A stretch of 64,000 nt of DNA from NCBI RefSeq assembly GCF_025770735.1, contig NZ_JAODPB010000001.1, positions 310,001 to 374,000 of the forward strand. The letters are read 5' to 3'. This stretch comes from Shouchella tritolerans. GTDB taxonomy: Bacteria; Bacillota; Bacilli; Bacillales; Bacillaceae_D. Shown here one piece after another: positions 1 to 7,246 of this stretch (its first letter is position 1; every line of letters starts with the position of its first letter). Under the pieces are notes generated by a model. It was given only the letters and a program-made list of their open reading frames with translations. It had not been told where the DNA came from and searched no databases. Position numbers and translations under genes: made by a program.

Positions 1-121
1 AGCAACACAACTTTTGCCCTATTTATTTTAGTGAAAAGAACCCTCATCTTTCATGTATGCATTTTCTCCAAAAGGTAAAAATGGTACTAATAAGACCATG
101 GCGTTAAGGGAGAGAACGTAC

Positions 122-880
122 ATGCAAAAGATGATCAAAGCGGGTTTTTTGGCAGTTGTGATTGGGATTTGTGGTGCAATGGTTTTTGCGCCCCCACATG
201 AAAAAAACAAGGATCAATTGCTTTTTGCGAAAGCAGAAGCGATGCTCGAATTAGCGAAACAAGAACAATTGCATGTCATTAGTTGGCAAGTTCGAGCAAA
301 AGGAAATGAAGAAGTCCTTCATTCTAAAGGCGAGTATGAGCAAAAGGTCGATGCCTTTGCAGCCGAGCATCCAACTTTTGAACGGCAACCTTTGGAATCA
401 AACCGGGACAGTTGGAGTGAAGTGTTCATTCAGGATATGGGGAATGGCCTGCAAGAAGTCGTTAAGTGGCTTGCTGTAAAGGACCAAGGCCAAATTATCC
501 TGGTGAAGTCGTACGAGCTTATAGCGAGTGCGGAAGAATCCGTTTTCGATCAAGCCTTATTAAAGGAACGCCTTAACCGTTTGGAAATGGAGTCAGCTTT
601 GCTTTTTTACCAATTGACAGCTGAAACAACCACATTAAATGACGATTCGTTGTTCGCAACTGGCAAACGTTACACTGAGCAGCTTGGGGCAACAATCCAA
701 GAAGTGCTGAAAGAAGAAACGTTTGTGTCTTTGTCTGCGTACAATAATGAATGGGACACTGGAATTGCTTTAGTAAACGGAAACAACATGAATGTTCAAG
801 TTGCCTTGAGACAAAACCCAGACTTGGGCAAGCAGACAAGGGTAACTTTAGGAACGCCTATAATTACGACTGAATATTGA
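122..880 (+). CDS. ywmB: YwmB family protein
   Basis: 252-residue protein of the YwmB family (DUF1779), exported or membrane anchored, biochemical function not established. The chosen ATG gives MQKMIKAGFLAVVIGICG, a short basic N-terminus followed by one hydrophobic segment (about residues 6-24), and has GGGAGAG upstream at proper distance; a longer frame opening at 53 lacks a ribosome site and hides the signal segment. The rest is hydrophilic with no cysteine and no enzyme motif I recognise. It lies directly before murAA, the position ywmB holds in Bacillus subtilis, which supports the name more than the sequence alone. The gap to murAA is 41 bases with no terminator, so the two are probably co-transcribed. 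Confidence 0.8.
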   Translation: MQKMIKAGFLAVVIGICGAMVFAPPHEKNKDQLLFAKAEAMLELAKQEQLHVISWQVRAKGNEEVLHSKGEYEQKVDAFAAEHPTFERQPLESNRDSWSEVFIQDMGNGLQEVVKWLAVKDQGQIILVKSYELIASAEESVFDQALLKERLNRLEMESALLFYQLTAETTTLNDDSLFATGKRYTEQLGATIQEVLKEETFVSLSAYNNEWDTGIALVNGNNMNVQVALRQNPDLGKQTRVTLGTPIITTEY

Positions 881-921
881 TAATATAGAAGAGAAAAAAT
901 ACTGACGCGGAGGGGAATACG

Positions 922-2220
922 TTGGAAAAAATCATTGTCCGTGGCGGCAACAAGCTGCACGGCTCCGTGAAGGTGGAAGGCGCTAAAAATGCCGTTCTGC
1001 CTGTCATCGCAGCATCGATATTAGCTGAGCGTGGTGCAAGCATCATTGAAGAAGTGCCATCACTTACAGATGTATATACAATGAAGGAAGTACTAGCGAA
1101 TTTGAATGTGGGAGTCGAATATGAAAACGGCCGCTTTGCCGTTCGTGCAGACCGCCCACTAAAAACCGAAGCTCCGTTTGAATATGTGCGCAAAATGCGT
1201 GCCTCTTTCTTAGTGATGGGCCCGCTTTTGGCACGTGTAGGCCGTGCGAGAATCGCATTGCCAGGCGGTTGTGCCATCGGTTCACGTCCTATCGAACAGC
1301 ATCTTAAAGGGTTTGAAGCGATGGGAGCAACGGTTGAAATCGGGAATGGCTTTATTGAAGCACGCATTGATGGAAAACTCCAAGGAACAAAGATTTATTT
1401 GGATTTCCCAAGCGTGGGGGCAACAGAGAACATCATGATGGCTGCTGTTTTGGCAGAGGGAACAACCATCATTGAAAATGTCGCAGAAGAGCCAGAAATT
1501 GTCGATTTGGCCAATTACCTTAATGCCATGGGCGCAAAGGTGCGTGGCGCAGGGACTGGCGTTATTCGCATTGACGGCGTAGACGCTCTCCAAGGGGCAG
1601 TCCACTCCGTTATACCTGATCGGATTGAAGCAGGCACCTTTATGGTTGCGGCGGCGATTACAGGAGGCAATGTGTTTGTCGAGGGAGCAATTGCTGAGCA
1701 TATGCGGCCGCTTGTTGCCAAAATGCGTGAAATGGGCGTCGATATTATTGAAGAAGAAGCGGGTCTTCGGGTAATCGGTCCTGAACAGCTCAAGGCTGTT
1801 GATATTAAAACGATGCCACATCCAGGTTTTCCAACAGACATGCAAGCGCAAATGATGGCGTTGCTTCTTCGGGCAGAGGGCACGAGTGTCGTTACGGAAA
1901 CTGTTTTTGAGAACCGGTTTATGCATGTAGAAGAATTCCGTCGCATGAACGGAAACATTAAAATTGAAGGTCGCTCGGCGATTGTTTCTGGGCCAACAAG
2001 TCTACAAGGTGCAGAAGTCGGAGCAACGGATTTAAGGGCTGGTGCAGCTCTTGTGCTTGCGGGACTAGTCGCTGACGGTTATACACGCGTAACGGAATTA
2101 AAGCATTTGGATCGTGGGTACGTCAATTTAACAGAGAAATTGAAAGCACTAGGCGCAGACATTGAGCGTGTTGAAGAACATCAAGAAAATGAGTCCTTGG
2201 AAGCTGCTGAACTTATCTAA
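922..2220 (+). CDS. murAA: UDP-N-acetylglucosamine 1-carboxyvinyltransferase MurA
   Basis: Cytoplasmic enzyme that transfers enolpyruvate from PEP to UDP-GlcNAc, the first committed step of peptidoglycan synthesis. 432 residues, the usual length. Visible family features are the N-terminal [17 protein letters not shown] substrate-binding stretch, the active-site loop [10 protein letters not shown] with the catalytic cysteine near residue 117, and the repeated inverse alpha/beta barrel fold pattern. The start is TTG at 922 behind GCGGAGGGG. Placement between ywmB and spoIID matches the MurAA paralogue of Bacillus (the essential copy) rather than MurAB. A long imperfect hairpin follows at 2252-2323. 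No abnormality seen. Confidence 0.97.
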
Positions 2221-2251
2221 TCTATTTCCGGGGAAATGGTCGAATACCGTC

Positions 2252-2323
2252 AAAAAAGATTGTTTGTCATTATGGAGTATGTCACATTTGCTGACATACT
2301 GTGTATGGCCGACAATCTTTTTT
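2252..2323 (+). terminator. Terminator hairpin after murAA
   Basis: Arms AAAAAAGATTGT (2252-2263) and ACAATCTTTTTT (2312-2323) enclose a second perfect stem AGTATGTCA/TGACATACT (2276-2284, 2292-2300), with partial pairing between. The T-run closes the hairpin on the plus strand. It separates murAA from spoIID. Confidence 0.85.
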
Positions 2324-2326
2324 GCA

Positions 2327-2355
2327 TTCATTTCTGGGGCAGACGTTCATAGACT
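2327..2355 (+). promoter_or_regulatory. Possible SigE promoter of spoIID
   Basis: TTCATTT (2327-2333), 14 bases, then CATAGACT (2348-2355) resembles the SigE pattern (ATA-containing -35, CATACA-T -10). spoIID is a classic SigE gene in Bacillus. The match is imperfect, so this is a suggestion. Confidence 0.35.
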
Positions 2356-2386
2356 ATAGTGTTGGAACAAATAATGGAGGTCTGCC

Positions 2387-3427
2387 ATGAAACGGATAAT
2401 CCTATTTGCAGCAATGCTGATCGTCATTGTGCTAATCGTTCCCACTGTAATGGTTGCACTTGTAAAAGACGGTGAAGATTTAACCGAGTCAGCTTTTGGA
2501 CTAGCCCCGATTGAAAAAAAACAAGAAGCAGGACAAACAGAAGTACGCTCTGAGCAAGTTGCAGCAAAAGACACAAATGGACCTGACATTGCCGTTTATC
2601 GCTCTAACGCTGAATCGGTGGAACAAATGGCTTTGGAGGATTACGTGATCGGTGTGGTAGCGTCTGAAATGCCAGCTGACTATGAAGTGGAGGCTCTTAA
2701 GGCACAGGCGTTAGCCGCCAGGACATTTGCTGTCGCGAAAATGAAAAATAGCGACAAAGATGAGGATGTTCCACAAGGGGCACTGGTAACGGATACAGTT
2801 GCCCATCAAGTCTATCAAAGCAAAGATGAATTAAAAGAGAAATGGGAAGGTGAGTTCGACTCAAACTGGGAGAAAATCGAAACAGCAGTACGGGCCACGA
2901 GTGGGGAAATTATCACGTATGATGGTAAACCGATTACAGCCTCCTTTTTTTCCACAAGCAACGGCTTTACCGAAAATGCCGAAGATTATTGGGAACAAGA
3001 GGTGCCTTACTTAAAAAGTGTACCTAGTCCATGGGATAAGCAATCTCCTCGTTTTGCTAATGAAACAGTCATTCCTATAGGTGAATTTGAAGCTGCTTTA
3101 GGGATCACCCTTAAAAATGACGGTTCGATTGGCACGATTGCAACGAGAACAGCAGGCGGGCGAGTGGAGACTGTAACGTTTGAAAATAAAACACTGTCAG
3201 GCCGAGAAGTCCGGGAAGCACTCGAACTTGATTCATCTGACTTTTCATGGCATGTAAGCAATGGCCATGTCGTCATTCAAACGAAAGGCTGGGGACATGG
3301 TGTGGGAATGAGCCAATATGGGGCAAACGGGATGGCGCAAGAAGGAAAAACGTACAAAGACATTATCCAATATTTCTACAAAGATGTCGAAATTGAAAGC
3401 ATGGACGAACTTGTCCCTACTAGCTAA
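2387..3427 (+). CDS. spoIID: Stage II sporulation protein D
   Basis: Mother-cell peptidoglycan lytic transglycosylase needed, with SpoIIM and SpoIIP, for septal wall thinning and forespore engulfment. 346 residues: an N-terminal hydrophobic anchor (about residues 3-26), a short linker, then the SpoIID/LytB domain with VIGVVASEMPADYEVEALKAQ, where the Glu in SEMP is the expected catalytic residue, and the closing GWGHGVGMSQYGANGMA motif typical of the family. Start ATG follows GGAGG with good spacing. It has its own upstream SigE-like sequence and a strong terminator after it, so it is probably monocistronic. Neighbours murAA and spoIIQ match the B. subtilis locus. Confidence 0.96.
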   Translation: MKRIILFAAMLIVIVLIVPTVMVALVKDGEDLTESAFGLAPIEKKQEAGQTEVRSEQVAAKDTNGPDIAVYRSNAESVEQMALEDYVIGVVASEMPADYEVEALKAQALAARTFAVAKMKNSDKDEDVPQGALVTDTVAHQVYQSKDELKEKWEGEFDSNWEKIETAVRATSGEIITYDGKPITASFFSTSNGFTENAEDYWEQEVPYLKSVPSPWDKQSPRFANETVIPIGEFEAALGITLKNDGSIGTIATRTAGGRVETVTFENKTLSGREVREALELDSSDFSWHVSNGHVVIQTKGWGHGVGMSQYGANGMAQEGKTYKDIIQYFYKDVEIESMDELVPTS

Positions 3428-3466
3428 TACATGCAAGCCGATTGCAACACCATTCATAGAGTAGAA

Positions 3467-3502
3467 GCCAGCAGCCTTGTAAACAAGGGCTGCTGGCTTT
3501 TT
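3467..3502 (+). terminator. Rho-independent terminator after spoIID
   Basis: GCCAGCAGCCTTG (from 3467) pairs with CAAGGGCTGCTGGC (ending 3497), with a short A-rich loop and a T-run. Confidence 0.92.
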
Positions 3503-3555
3503 AGGCAGCGGCGGTACGGCGCGAATATCTCTGGAAAAAATTTTTCCTCTGCCAT

Positions 3556-3585
3556 GTATATATTTCTAGCAAAATGCTCAGAATG
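3556..3585 (+). promoter_or_regulatory. SigF promoter of spoIIQ
   Basis: GTATA (3556-3560), 15 bases, GCTCAGAATG (3576-3585) fits the forespore SigF pattern GYATA - N15 - GGnnAnAnTG except one base. spoIIQ is a known SigF target, so sequence and biology agree. Confidence 0.75.
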
Positions 3586-3605
3586 GTTGGCAGAGGTGAT
3601 GAGAA

Positions 3606-4466
3606 ATGAAAGAAGAAAAAAATTCTTCTAAAAAAGTCGATATCCAAAGTTTTATGCGCAAACGTTGGGTTATGCCTGCTGCTTATTTGGTTGTTGGCGC
3701 CGGTCTCTTAAGTGCTGTTTTCTTTTTGCAAAATGGGGAGGATAGCGCAGATCCGGAAGAAATGCCCGTGCAAGAGCAGGAGAATCAGCAAGATGAGCCA
3801 ACTGTTCCTGTTAATGTCGGCGATGAGACACTGCACATGCCTGTGGCGAACGAATCTGAATTTGAACAAGTAGGGTTCTTCTACGATCCAGAAGCCGATG
3901 CACAAGAGCAAGAACAAGCGCTTGTATTTTATGACAATGTTTACCGTCAAAATAAAGGGATTGATTTAGCAAGCAAAGACCAAGAAACGTTCCCTGTTCA
4001 GGCGGCAATGAGTGGCTCGGTCACGAAAGCGATGAAGGACTCTGTCCTCGGTTATGTAGTTGAAATCGATCACGGCAACGGCATCACCACTCACTACTCT
4101 AGTTTAGAAGGCATTGAAGCCGAACAAGGCGCAGAAATTAGCCAAGGCGATGTAATCGGTAATGCTGGAAGCAATGTGTATGATGAGGAAGCAGGTGTGC
4201 ATGTTCACTTTGAAATCCGTAAAGACGGAGTGGCCATGAACCCTTACGATGCGTTTAACAAATCACTTGAAGACATCAATGATGCGTTTCCTTTAGGCGA
4301 AAAGGATAAGAAAGGCGAAGAGAACGAAAAGCCTGATGAAAATGACAAAGCCAAGGAAAACGAAAATGATAAAGCCAAGGATAATGAAAAAGACGGCGAT
4401 TCTAAGAAAGATAAAGATGAGAACGACAAGCCGGCTGAAAATAAGCCAAATGAAATCGAAGAATAA
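3606..4466 (+). CDS. spoIIQ: Stage II sporulation protein Q
   Basis: Forespore membrane protein that forms the SpoIIQ-SpoIIIAH channel or ratchet between forespore and mother cell during engulfment. 286 residues: short cytoplasmic N-terminus, one membrane helix (about residues 22-41), acidic linker, then a LytM/M23-like domain (about 125-225) with GYVVEIDHGNGITTHYSSL and VHVHFEIRKDG. Part of the metallopeptidase motif is kept; SpoIIQ members are generally thought to be degenerate peptidases, and zinc binding cannot be decided here. The last 55 or so residues are almost wholly Lys, Glu, Asp and Asn, a low-complexity charged tail. The ATG is preceded by AGAGGTGATG, and a SigF-like promoter lies 20 bases upstream. 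Confidence 0.95.
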   Translation: MKEEKNSSKKVDIQSFMRKRWVMPAAYLVVGAGLLSAVFFLQNGEDSADPEEMPVQEQENQQDEPTVPVNVGDETLHMPVANESEFEQVGFFYDPEADAQEQEQALVFYDNVYRQNKGIDLASKDQETFPVQAAMSGSVTKAMKDSVLGYVVEIDHGNGITTHYSSLEGIEAEQGAEISQGDVIGNAGSNVYDEEAGVHVHFEIRKDGVAMNPYDAFNKSLEDINDAFPLGEKDKKGEENEKPDENDKAKENENDKAKDNEKDGDSKKDKDENDKPAENKPNEIEE

Positions 4467-4472
4467 ACCTTA

Positions 4473-4667
4473 GAGCGCCTAAAAGGTGCTCTGAGGTTGT
4501 CGACAACGTCGACAAAATCGTCCAGACTGATAGAAAACGCTTGTCAGCCGAGGCGCGGAACCGAGTGAAGATACGAATAGAACGTGGGTTCATAAGTAGA
4601 TGAATGAGGTGAGCAACGAAGGATGCAAGCGTTTGTCTACAGTCTGTGAGCGCCTAAAAGGTGCTCT
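4473..4667. repeat. 20-bp direct repeat flanking the palindromic element
   Basis: GAGCGCCTAAAAGGTGCTCT occurs at 4473-4492 and again at 4648-4667. Each copy is itself a small hairpin (GAGC-CCT/AGG-GCTC). Only the right copy runs into a T-run (TCTTTTTG) and would end spoIIQ transcription; the left is followed by another palindrome (TTGTCGAC/GTCGACAA, 4497-4515). The pair brackets the repeat at 4523-4646, so the terminator was apparently duplicated or split when that element arrived. Confidence 0.8.
4523..4646. repeat. Dispersed palindromic intergenic repeat, copy A (full length)
   Basis: Terminal inverted repeats of 21 bases: the left end begins CAGACTGATAGAAAACGC and the right end reads, on the other strand, CAGACTGTAGACAAACGC. 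The outer 7 and inner 9 bases of each arm are identical. The interior holds GTCAGCCGAGG and GAAGATACGAA, shared with the copies at 18672, 34991 and 39833. No coding potential. Confidence 0.85.
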
Positions 4668-4732
4668 TTTTGTTTACTGCTTTCATGCTCCTTGATATGC
4701 AGGACTTTGTTCTTGAGAGGAAAGCCACTTCG

Positions 4733-4880
4733 TGCTAGACTAAAGGAAAATGATCGCACAATGCGCCTAGGGTTCCGCTTCATTTGCAAGGGCTGGTCCG
4801 AGAGGTGCACACGGCGTCTGCCGTGACACGGAGGGATAAAAGCCCGGGAGACATTCTATGAATAGCTCCTGGGCTTTTTG
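4733..4880 (+). ncRNA. Guanidine-I (ykkC) riboswitch
   Basis: The conserved blocks of the ykkC class are present in order: CTAGGGTTCCG (4768-4778), CTGGTCCGAGAG (4793-4804), and ACACGGAGGGATAAAAGCC (4827-4845). The 3-prime block runs into an intrinsic terminator, so guanidine binding should stabilise the antiterminated state and turn on the exporter genes. The downstream genes are the SMR pair that this riboswitch class controls in Bacillus, which confirms the call. Confidence 0.94.
4840..4879 (+). terminator. Expression-platform terminator of the riboswitch
   Basis: AAGCCCGGGAG (4840-4850) pairs with CTCCTGGGCTT (4866-4876), followed by T residues. The left arm is part of the conserved aptamer 3-prime block, giving the expected mutually exclusive structures. 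Confidence 0.9.
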
Positions 4881-4904
4881 TGTGCGCAAGAATGGGAGGA
4901 TAAA

Positions 4905-5252
4905 ATGAGTAAACACTGGATATTCATTGTTGTGGCCGCCTGTTTTGAGATCGGCTGGGTCATCGGGCTAAAACATGCCTCAACGATTATGGAATGGAGT
5001 TTAACCGTAGTGGCGATATTTGCAAGCTTTGTCCTGCTAATTGCTGCTACAGCAAGGCTGCCTGTTGCGACCGCCTACGCCGTTTTTGTCGGGCTAGGTA
5101 CGGCAGGAACCGTTATCGCCGAAACACTCCTGTTTGGAGAGCCATTCGAGTTAGTAAAGGCACTATTAATCGGTTTGCTATTAACTGGCGTCATCGGTTT
5201 AAAACTGGTAACGCCAGGGGAGAAACCTAAATCGGAAAAAGGAGTAAGTTGA
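4905..5252 (+). CDS. ykkC: Guanidine exporter, SMR family, subunit YkkC
   Basis: Small multidrug resistance family membrane protein, 115 residues with four predicted helices, acting as half of a paired SMR exporter. The membrane-embedded glutamate sits in helix 1 ([13 protein letters not shown]), the expected ion/substrate-coupling residue, and the GWVIGLKHA stretch resembles B. subtilis YkkC. Known biology of riboswitch-linked SMR proteins is guanidinium export. ATG at 4905 follows GGGAGGA; an upstream TTG at 4878 would begin inside the riboswitch terminator and is rejected. The stop is separated by one base from the start of the partner gene, so translation is coupled. Control is by the guanidine-I riboswitch just upstream. 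Confidence 0.93.
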   Translation: MSKHWIFIVVAACFEIGWVIGLKHASTIMEWSLTVVAIFASFVLLIAATARLPVATAYAVFVGLGTAGTVIAETLLFGEPFELVKALLIGLLLTGVIGLKLVTPGEKPKSEKGVS

Positions 5253-5253
5253 G

Positions 5254-5568
5254 ATGGCTTGGGTGTATGTGATTGTGGCTGGCTTGTTTGAGATGTTTGG
5301 TTTGGCGATGATGAACCGTTTTAAACTTGAAAAAAAGCTGTTGCCATTGGTGTTGCTTGTTATTGGTTTTTCAGCGAGTTTCGTCCTTTTGTCACTCGCA
5401 ATGGAAACATTGCCTATGGGCACAGTTTATGCTGTGTGGACGGGAATAGGGGCTTTCGGGGGAGCGGCAATCGGCATGTTTGTTTATGGCGAGCCGAAAA
5501 CCGCTCCAAGGATTTTTTTTATCTTCCTAATATTGGGTTCGGTTGTTGCTTTAAAAGCAGTTAGTTAA
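5254..5568 (+). CDS. ykkD: Guanidine exporter, SMR family, subunit YkkD
   Basis: Second SMR subunit, 104 residues, four membrane helices, beginning one base after ykkC. Helix 1 contains AGLFEMFGLAMMNRF with the essential Glu; later helices contain METLPMGTVYAVWTGIGAFG, close to B. subtilis YkkD. YkkC and YkkD differ in charge distribution, as expected for an antiparallel heterodimer. No clear intrinsic terminator follows, so transcripts induced by guanidine could run on toward spoIIID; see the hairpin that would cover the spoIIID ribosome site in such a transcript. Confidence 0.93.
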   Translation: MAWVYVIVAGLFEMFGLAMMNRFKLEKKLLPLVLLVIGFSASFVLLSLAMETLPMGTVYAVWTGIGAFGGAAIGMFVYGEPKTAPRIFFIFLILGSVVALKAVS

Positions 5569-5718
5569 TCGAACGATCAGGTAGCCTTATTATGGGGCAA
5601 ACATTTTTAAGGTGCTTTCTCTTCGTACACTTCATAAAGCGTGATCGTGGAATGAAAGGAAGCAGGCCAAAGAGTCAAGAAATGAAGCTTGACCTATGAA
5701 AAGATGGTATAACGGGGA

Positions 5719-5767
5719 CGCCTCCCTAATACACTTTACCAATCACCCATACAGAATTAGGGAGGCG
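5719..5767 (+). promoter_or_regulatory. Inverted repeat sequestering the spoIIID ribosome-binding site
   Basis: CGCCTCCCTAAT (5719-5730) is the exact complement of ATTAGGGAGGCG (5756-5767), and the right arm contains the spoIIID Shine-Dalgarno sequence. A SigE-like promoter (TATAA near 5708, AATACACT near 5729) would start transcription inside the loop, leaving out the left arm; read-through mRNA from upstream would contain both arms and be occluded. The repeat is seen; its role is inferred. Confidence 0.6.
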
Positions 5768-5773
5768 AGTCGT

Positions 5774-6061
5774 GTGCACGATTACATCAAAGAGCGAACT
5801 ATCAAGATTGGCAAGTACATTGTTGAGACGAAAAAAACGGTGCGAACCATCGCAAAGGAATTTGGCGTCTCAAAAAGTACTGTACACAAGGATCTCACCG
5901 AACGTTTGCCGGAAATCAATCCAGAGCTTGCAAATGACGTAAAGGAGATACTTGAGTACCACAAGTCCATTCGCCACTTGCGGGGCGGTGAAGCGACAAA
6001 AGTCAAGTACAAGAAGACAATTGAAGTGGGGGACCAGCCAATTGTAAAATCACGACAATAA
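5774..6061 (+). CDS. spoIIID: Stage III sporulation transcriptional regulator SpoIIID
   Basis: Small DNA-binding protein that activates and represses many mother-cell SigE genes and sigK. 95 residues starting at GTG: HDYIKERTIKIGKYIVETKKTVR, then the helix-turn-helix AKEFGVSKSTVHKDLTERLP, then the basic C-terminal tail RHLRGGEATKVKYKK used for additional DNA contacts. Near identical to the B. subtilis protein as I remember it. The longer frame from 5696 is rejected because the GTG has GGGAGGCGAG in place and gives the family start. Its ribosome site lies in a 12-bp inverted repeat, an unusual arrangement. The mbl gene follows, as in B. subtilis. Confidence 0.97.
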   Translation: MHDYIKERTIKIGKYIVETKKTVRTIAKEFGVSKSTVHKDLTERLPEINPELANDVKEILEYHKSIRHLRGGEATKVKYKKTIEVGDQPIVKSRQ

Positions 6062-6075
6062 AATTTCGACAAATT

Positions 6076-6104
6076 CTTCTTTTCTCCTGTGTTTATGGTA
6101 CTAT
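6076..6104 (+). promoter_or_regulatory. Possible extended -10 promoter for mbl
   Basis: TGGTACTAT with TACTAT at 6099-6104 is a good extended -10; the -35 position 17 bases upstream is poor. It lies in the 168-base spoIIID-mbl gap, where an independent promoter for mbl is expected. Suggestive only. Confidence 0.3.
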
Positions 6105-6229
6105 TTATACTAGGCATATGTGCGCGTTTCAATTAACCTATACGTTTGTTCGATACATACTTAAATCATCTAGGCGCACAACTATTCGTTATGTTTACAT
6201 GTTAAGGAGAATAAGGAGGAAATCGATGT

Positions 6230-7234
6230 ATGTTTGGCCGTGATATTGGAATTGACTTAGGGACAGCGAATGTGCTTATTTATGTGAAAGGCAGTGGCAT
6301 TGTATTAGATGAGCCTTCTGTCGTTGCTCTTGATACGACAACAAACCGCGTCCTTGCTGTTGGAGAAGAAGCGTTTCGCATGGTTGGACGGACACCAGGA
6401 AACATTGTAGCCATTCGGCCGATGAAGGATGGCGTCATTGCAAACTTTGAGATGACAGAGTCAATGTTAAGGCACTTTATGGATAAAATTCAAGTAAAGG
6501 GCTTTCTTTCAAAGCCGCGCATTTTAATTTGTTGCCCTACGAATATTACGTCTGTTGAGCAAAAAGCGATTCGCCAGGCAGCGGAAAAGAGCGGCGGAAA
6601 GAATGTCTATTTGGAAGAGGAACCAAAAGTGGCGGCCATAGGAGCTGGGATGGATATTTTTCAACCGAGCGGCAATATGGTCGTCGATATAGGTGGCGGC
6701 ACAACGGATGTAGCAGTGCTTTCGATGGGTGATGTTGTCACCGCCTCTTCCATTAAGGTGGCAGGGGATCGTTTTGATTCTGACATTTTATCGTACATAA
6801 AAAAAGAGTACAAACTGTTAATTGGAGAACGAACATCCGAAGAAATAAAAAAGCAAGTAGCTACTGTTTTTCCTGGTGCACGTTCGGAGGAAATGGACAT
6901 CAGAGGTCGCGATATGATAAGTGGCTTGCCGCGTAACATTACGATTTCGACGAAAGAAATTGAAAAGGCACTAGTAGAGTCTGTTGAATACATTGTCCAG
7001 GCAGCTAAGCAAGTATTAGAAAAAACACCTCCAGAGCTGTCTGCCGATATAATTGATAAGGGCGTGATGTTGACAGGGGGCGGAGCGCTGTTGCATGGAA
7101 TGGATACGCTGCTTGCAGAAGAATTAAAGATCCCTGTACTCATTGCAGAAGAGCCAATGCATTGTGTGGCCAGGGGAACAGGCATCATTTTAGAAAACTT
7201 GGACAAGATGTCCAGTAAAAAAGTACAGTTGTAA
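6230..7234 (+). CDS. mbl: Actin-like rod-shape protein Mbl
   Basis: MreB-family actin homologue that organises lateral-wall peptidoglycan synthesis at the cytoplasmic membrane. 334 residues with the actin ATPase motifs: phosphate-1 IGIDLGTANVL near the N-terminus, phosphate-2 MVVDIGGGTTDVAVLSMG (about residues 148-165), and the adenosine motif MLTGGGALLHGMD near residue 280. The N-terminal MFGRDIGIDLG hydrophobic patch suits membrane contact. Position after spoIIID and before flhO identifies Mbl rather than MreB or MreBH. AAGGAGG precedes the start; an out-of-frame ATG lies four bases earlier. Confidence 0.96.
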   Translation: MFGRDIGIDLGTANVLIYVKGSGIVLDEPSVVALDTTTNRVLAVGEEAFRMVGRTPGNIVAIRPMKDGVIANFEMTESMLRHFMDKIQVKGFLSKPRILICCPTNITSVEQKAIRQAAEKSGGKNVYLEEEPKVAAIGAGMDIFQPSGNMVVDIGGGTTDVAVLSMGDVVTASSIKVAGDRFDSDILSYIKKEYKLLIGERTSEEIKKQVATVFPGARSEEMDIRGRDMISGLPRNITISTKEIEKALVESVEYIVQAAKQVLEKTPPELSADIIDKGVMLTGGGALLHGMDTLLAEELKIPVLIAEEPMHCVARGTGIILENLDKMSSKKVQL

Positions 7235-7246
7235 AGGAGGAACGGG

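Noticed and set aside
1282-1926. Long open frame of 214 codons on the minus strand inside murAA
   Set aside because: Antisense to a clear MurA gene, no ribosome site, composition typical of a shadow frame.
4244-4429. Minus-strand frame rich in Ser/Phe/Leu opposite the spoIIQ tail
   Set aside because: It is the complement of the Lys/Glu/Asp-rich charged tail; low complexity only.
5676-5695. GTCAAG...CTTGAC inverted repeat downstream of ykkD as a terminator
   Set aside because: Six-bp stem and no T-run; not enough to call termination.
6119-6180. Seven-base inverted repeat TGTGCGC/GCGCACA before mbl
   Set aside because: Loop of nearly 50 bases and short arms; may be chance.
6661-7206. 181-codon minus-strand frame inside mbl
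   Set aside because: Mirror of conserved Mbl codons; Ser/Thr-rich product with no family resemblance.
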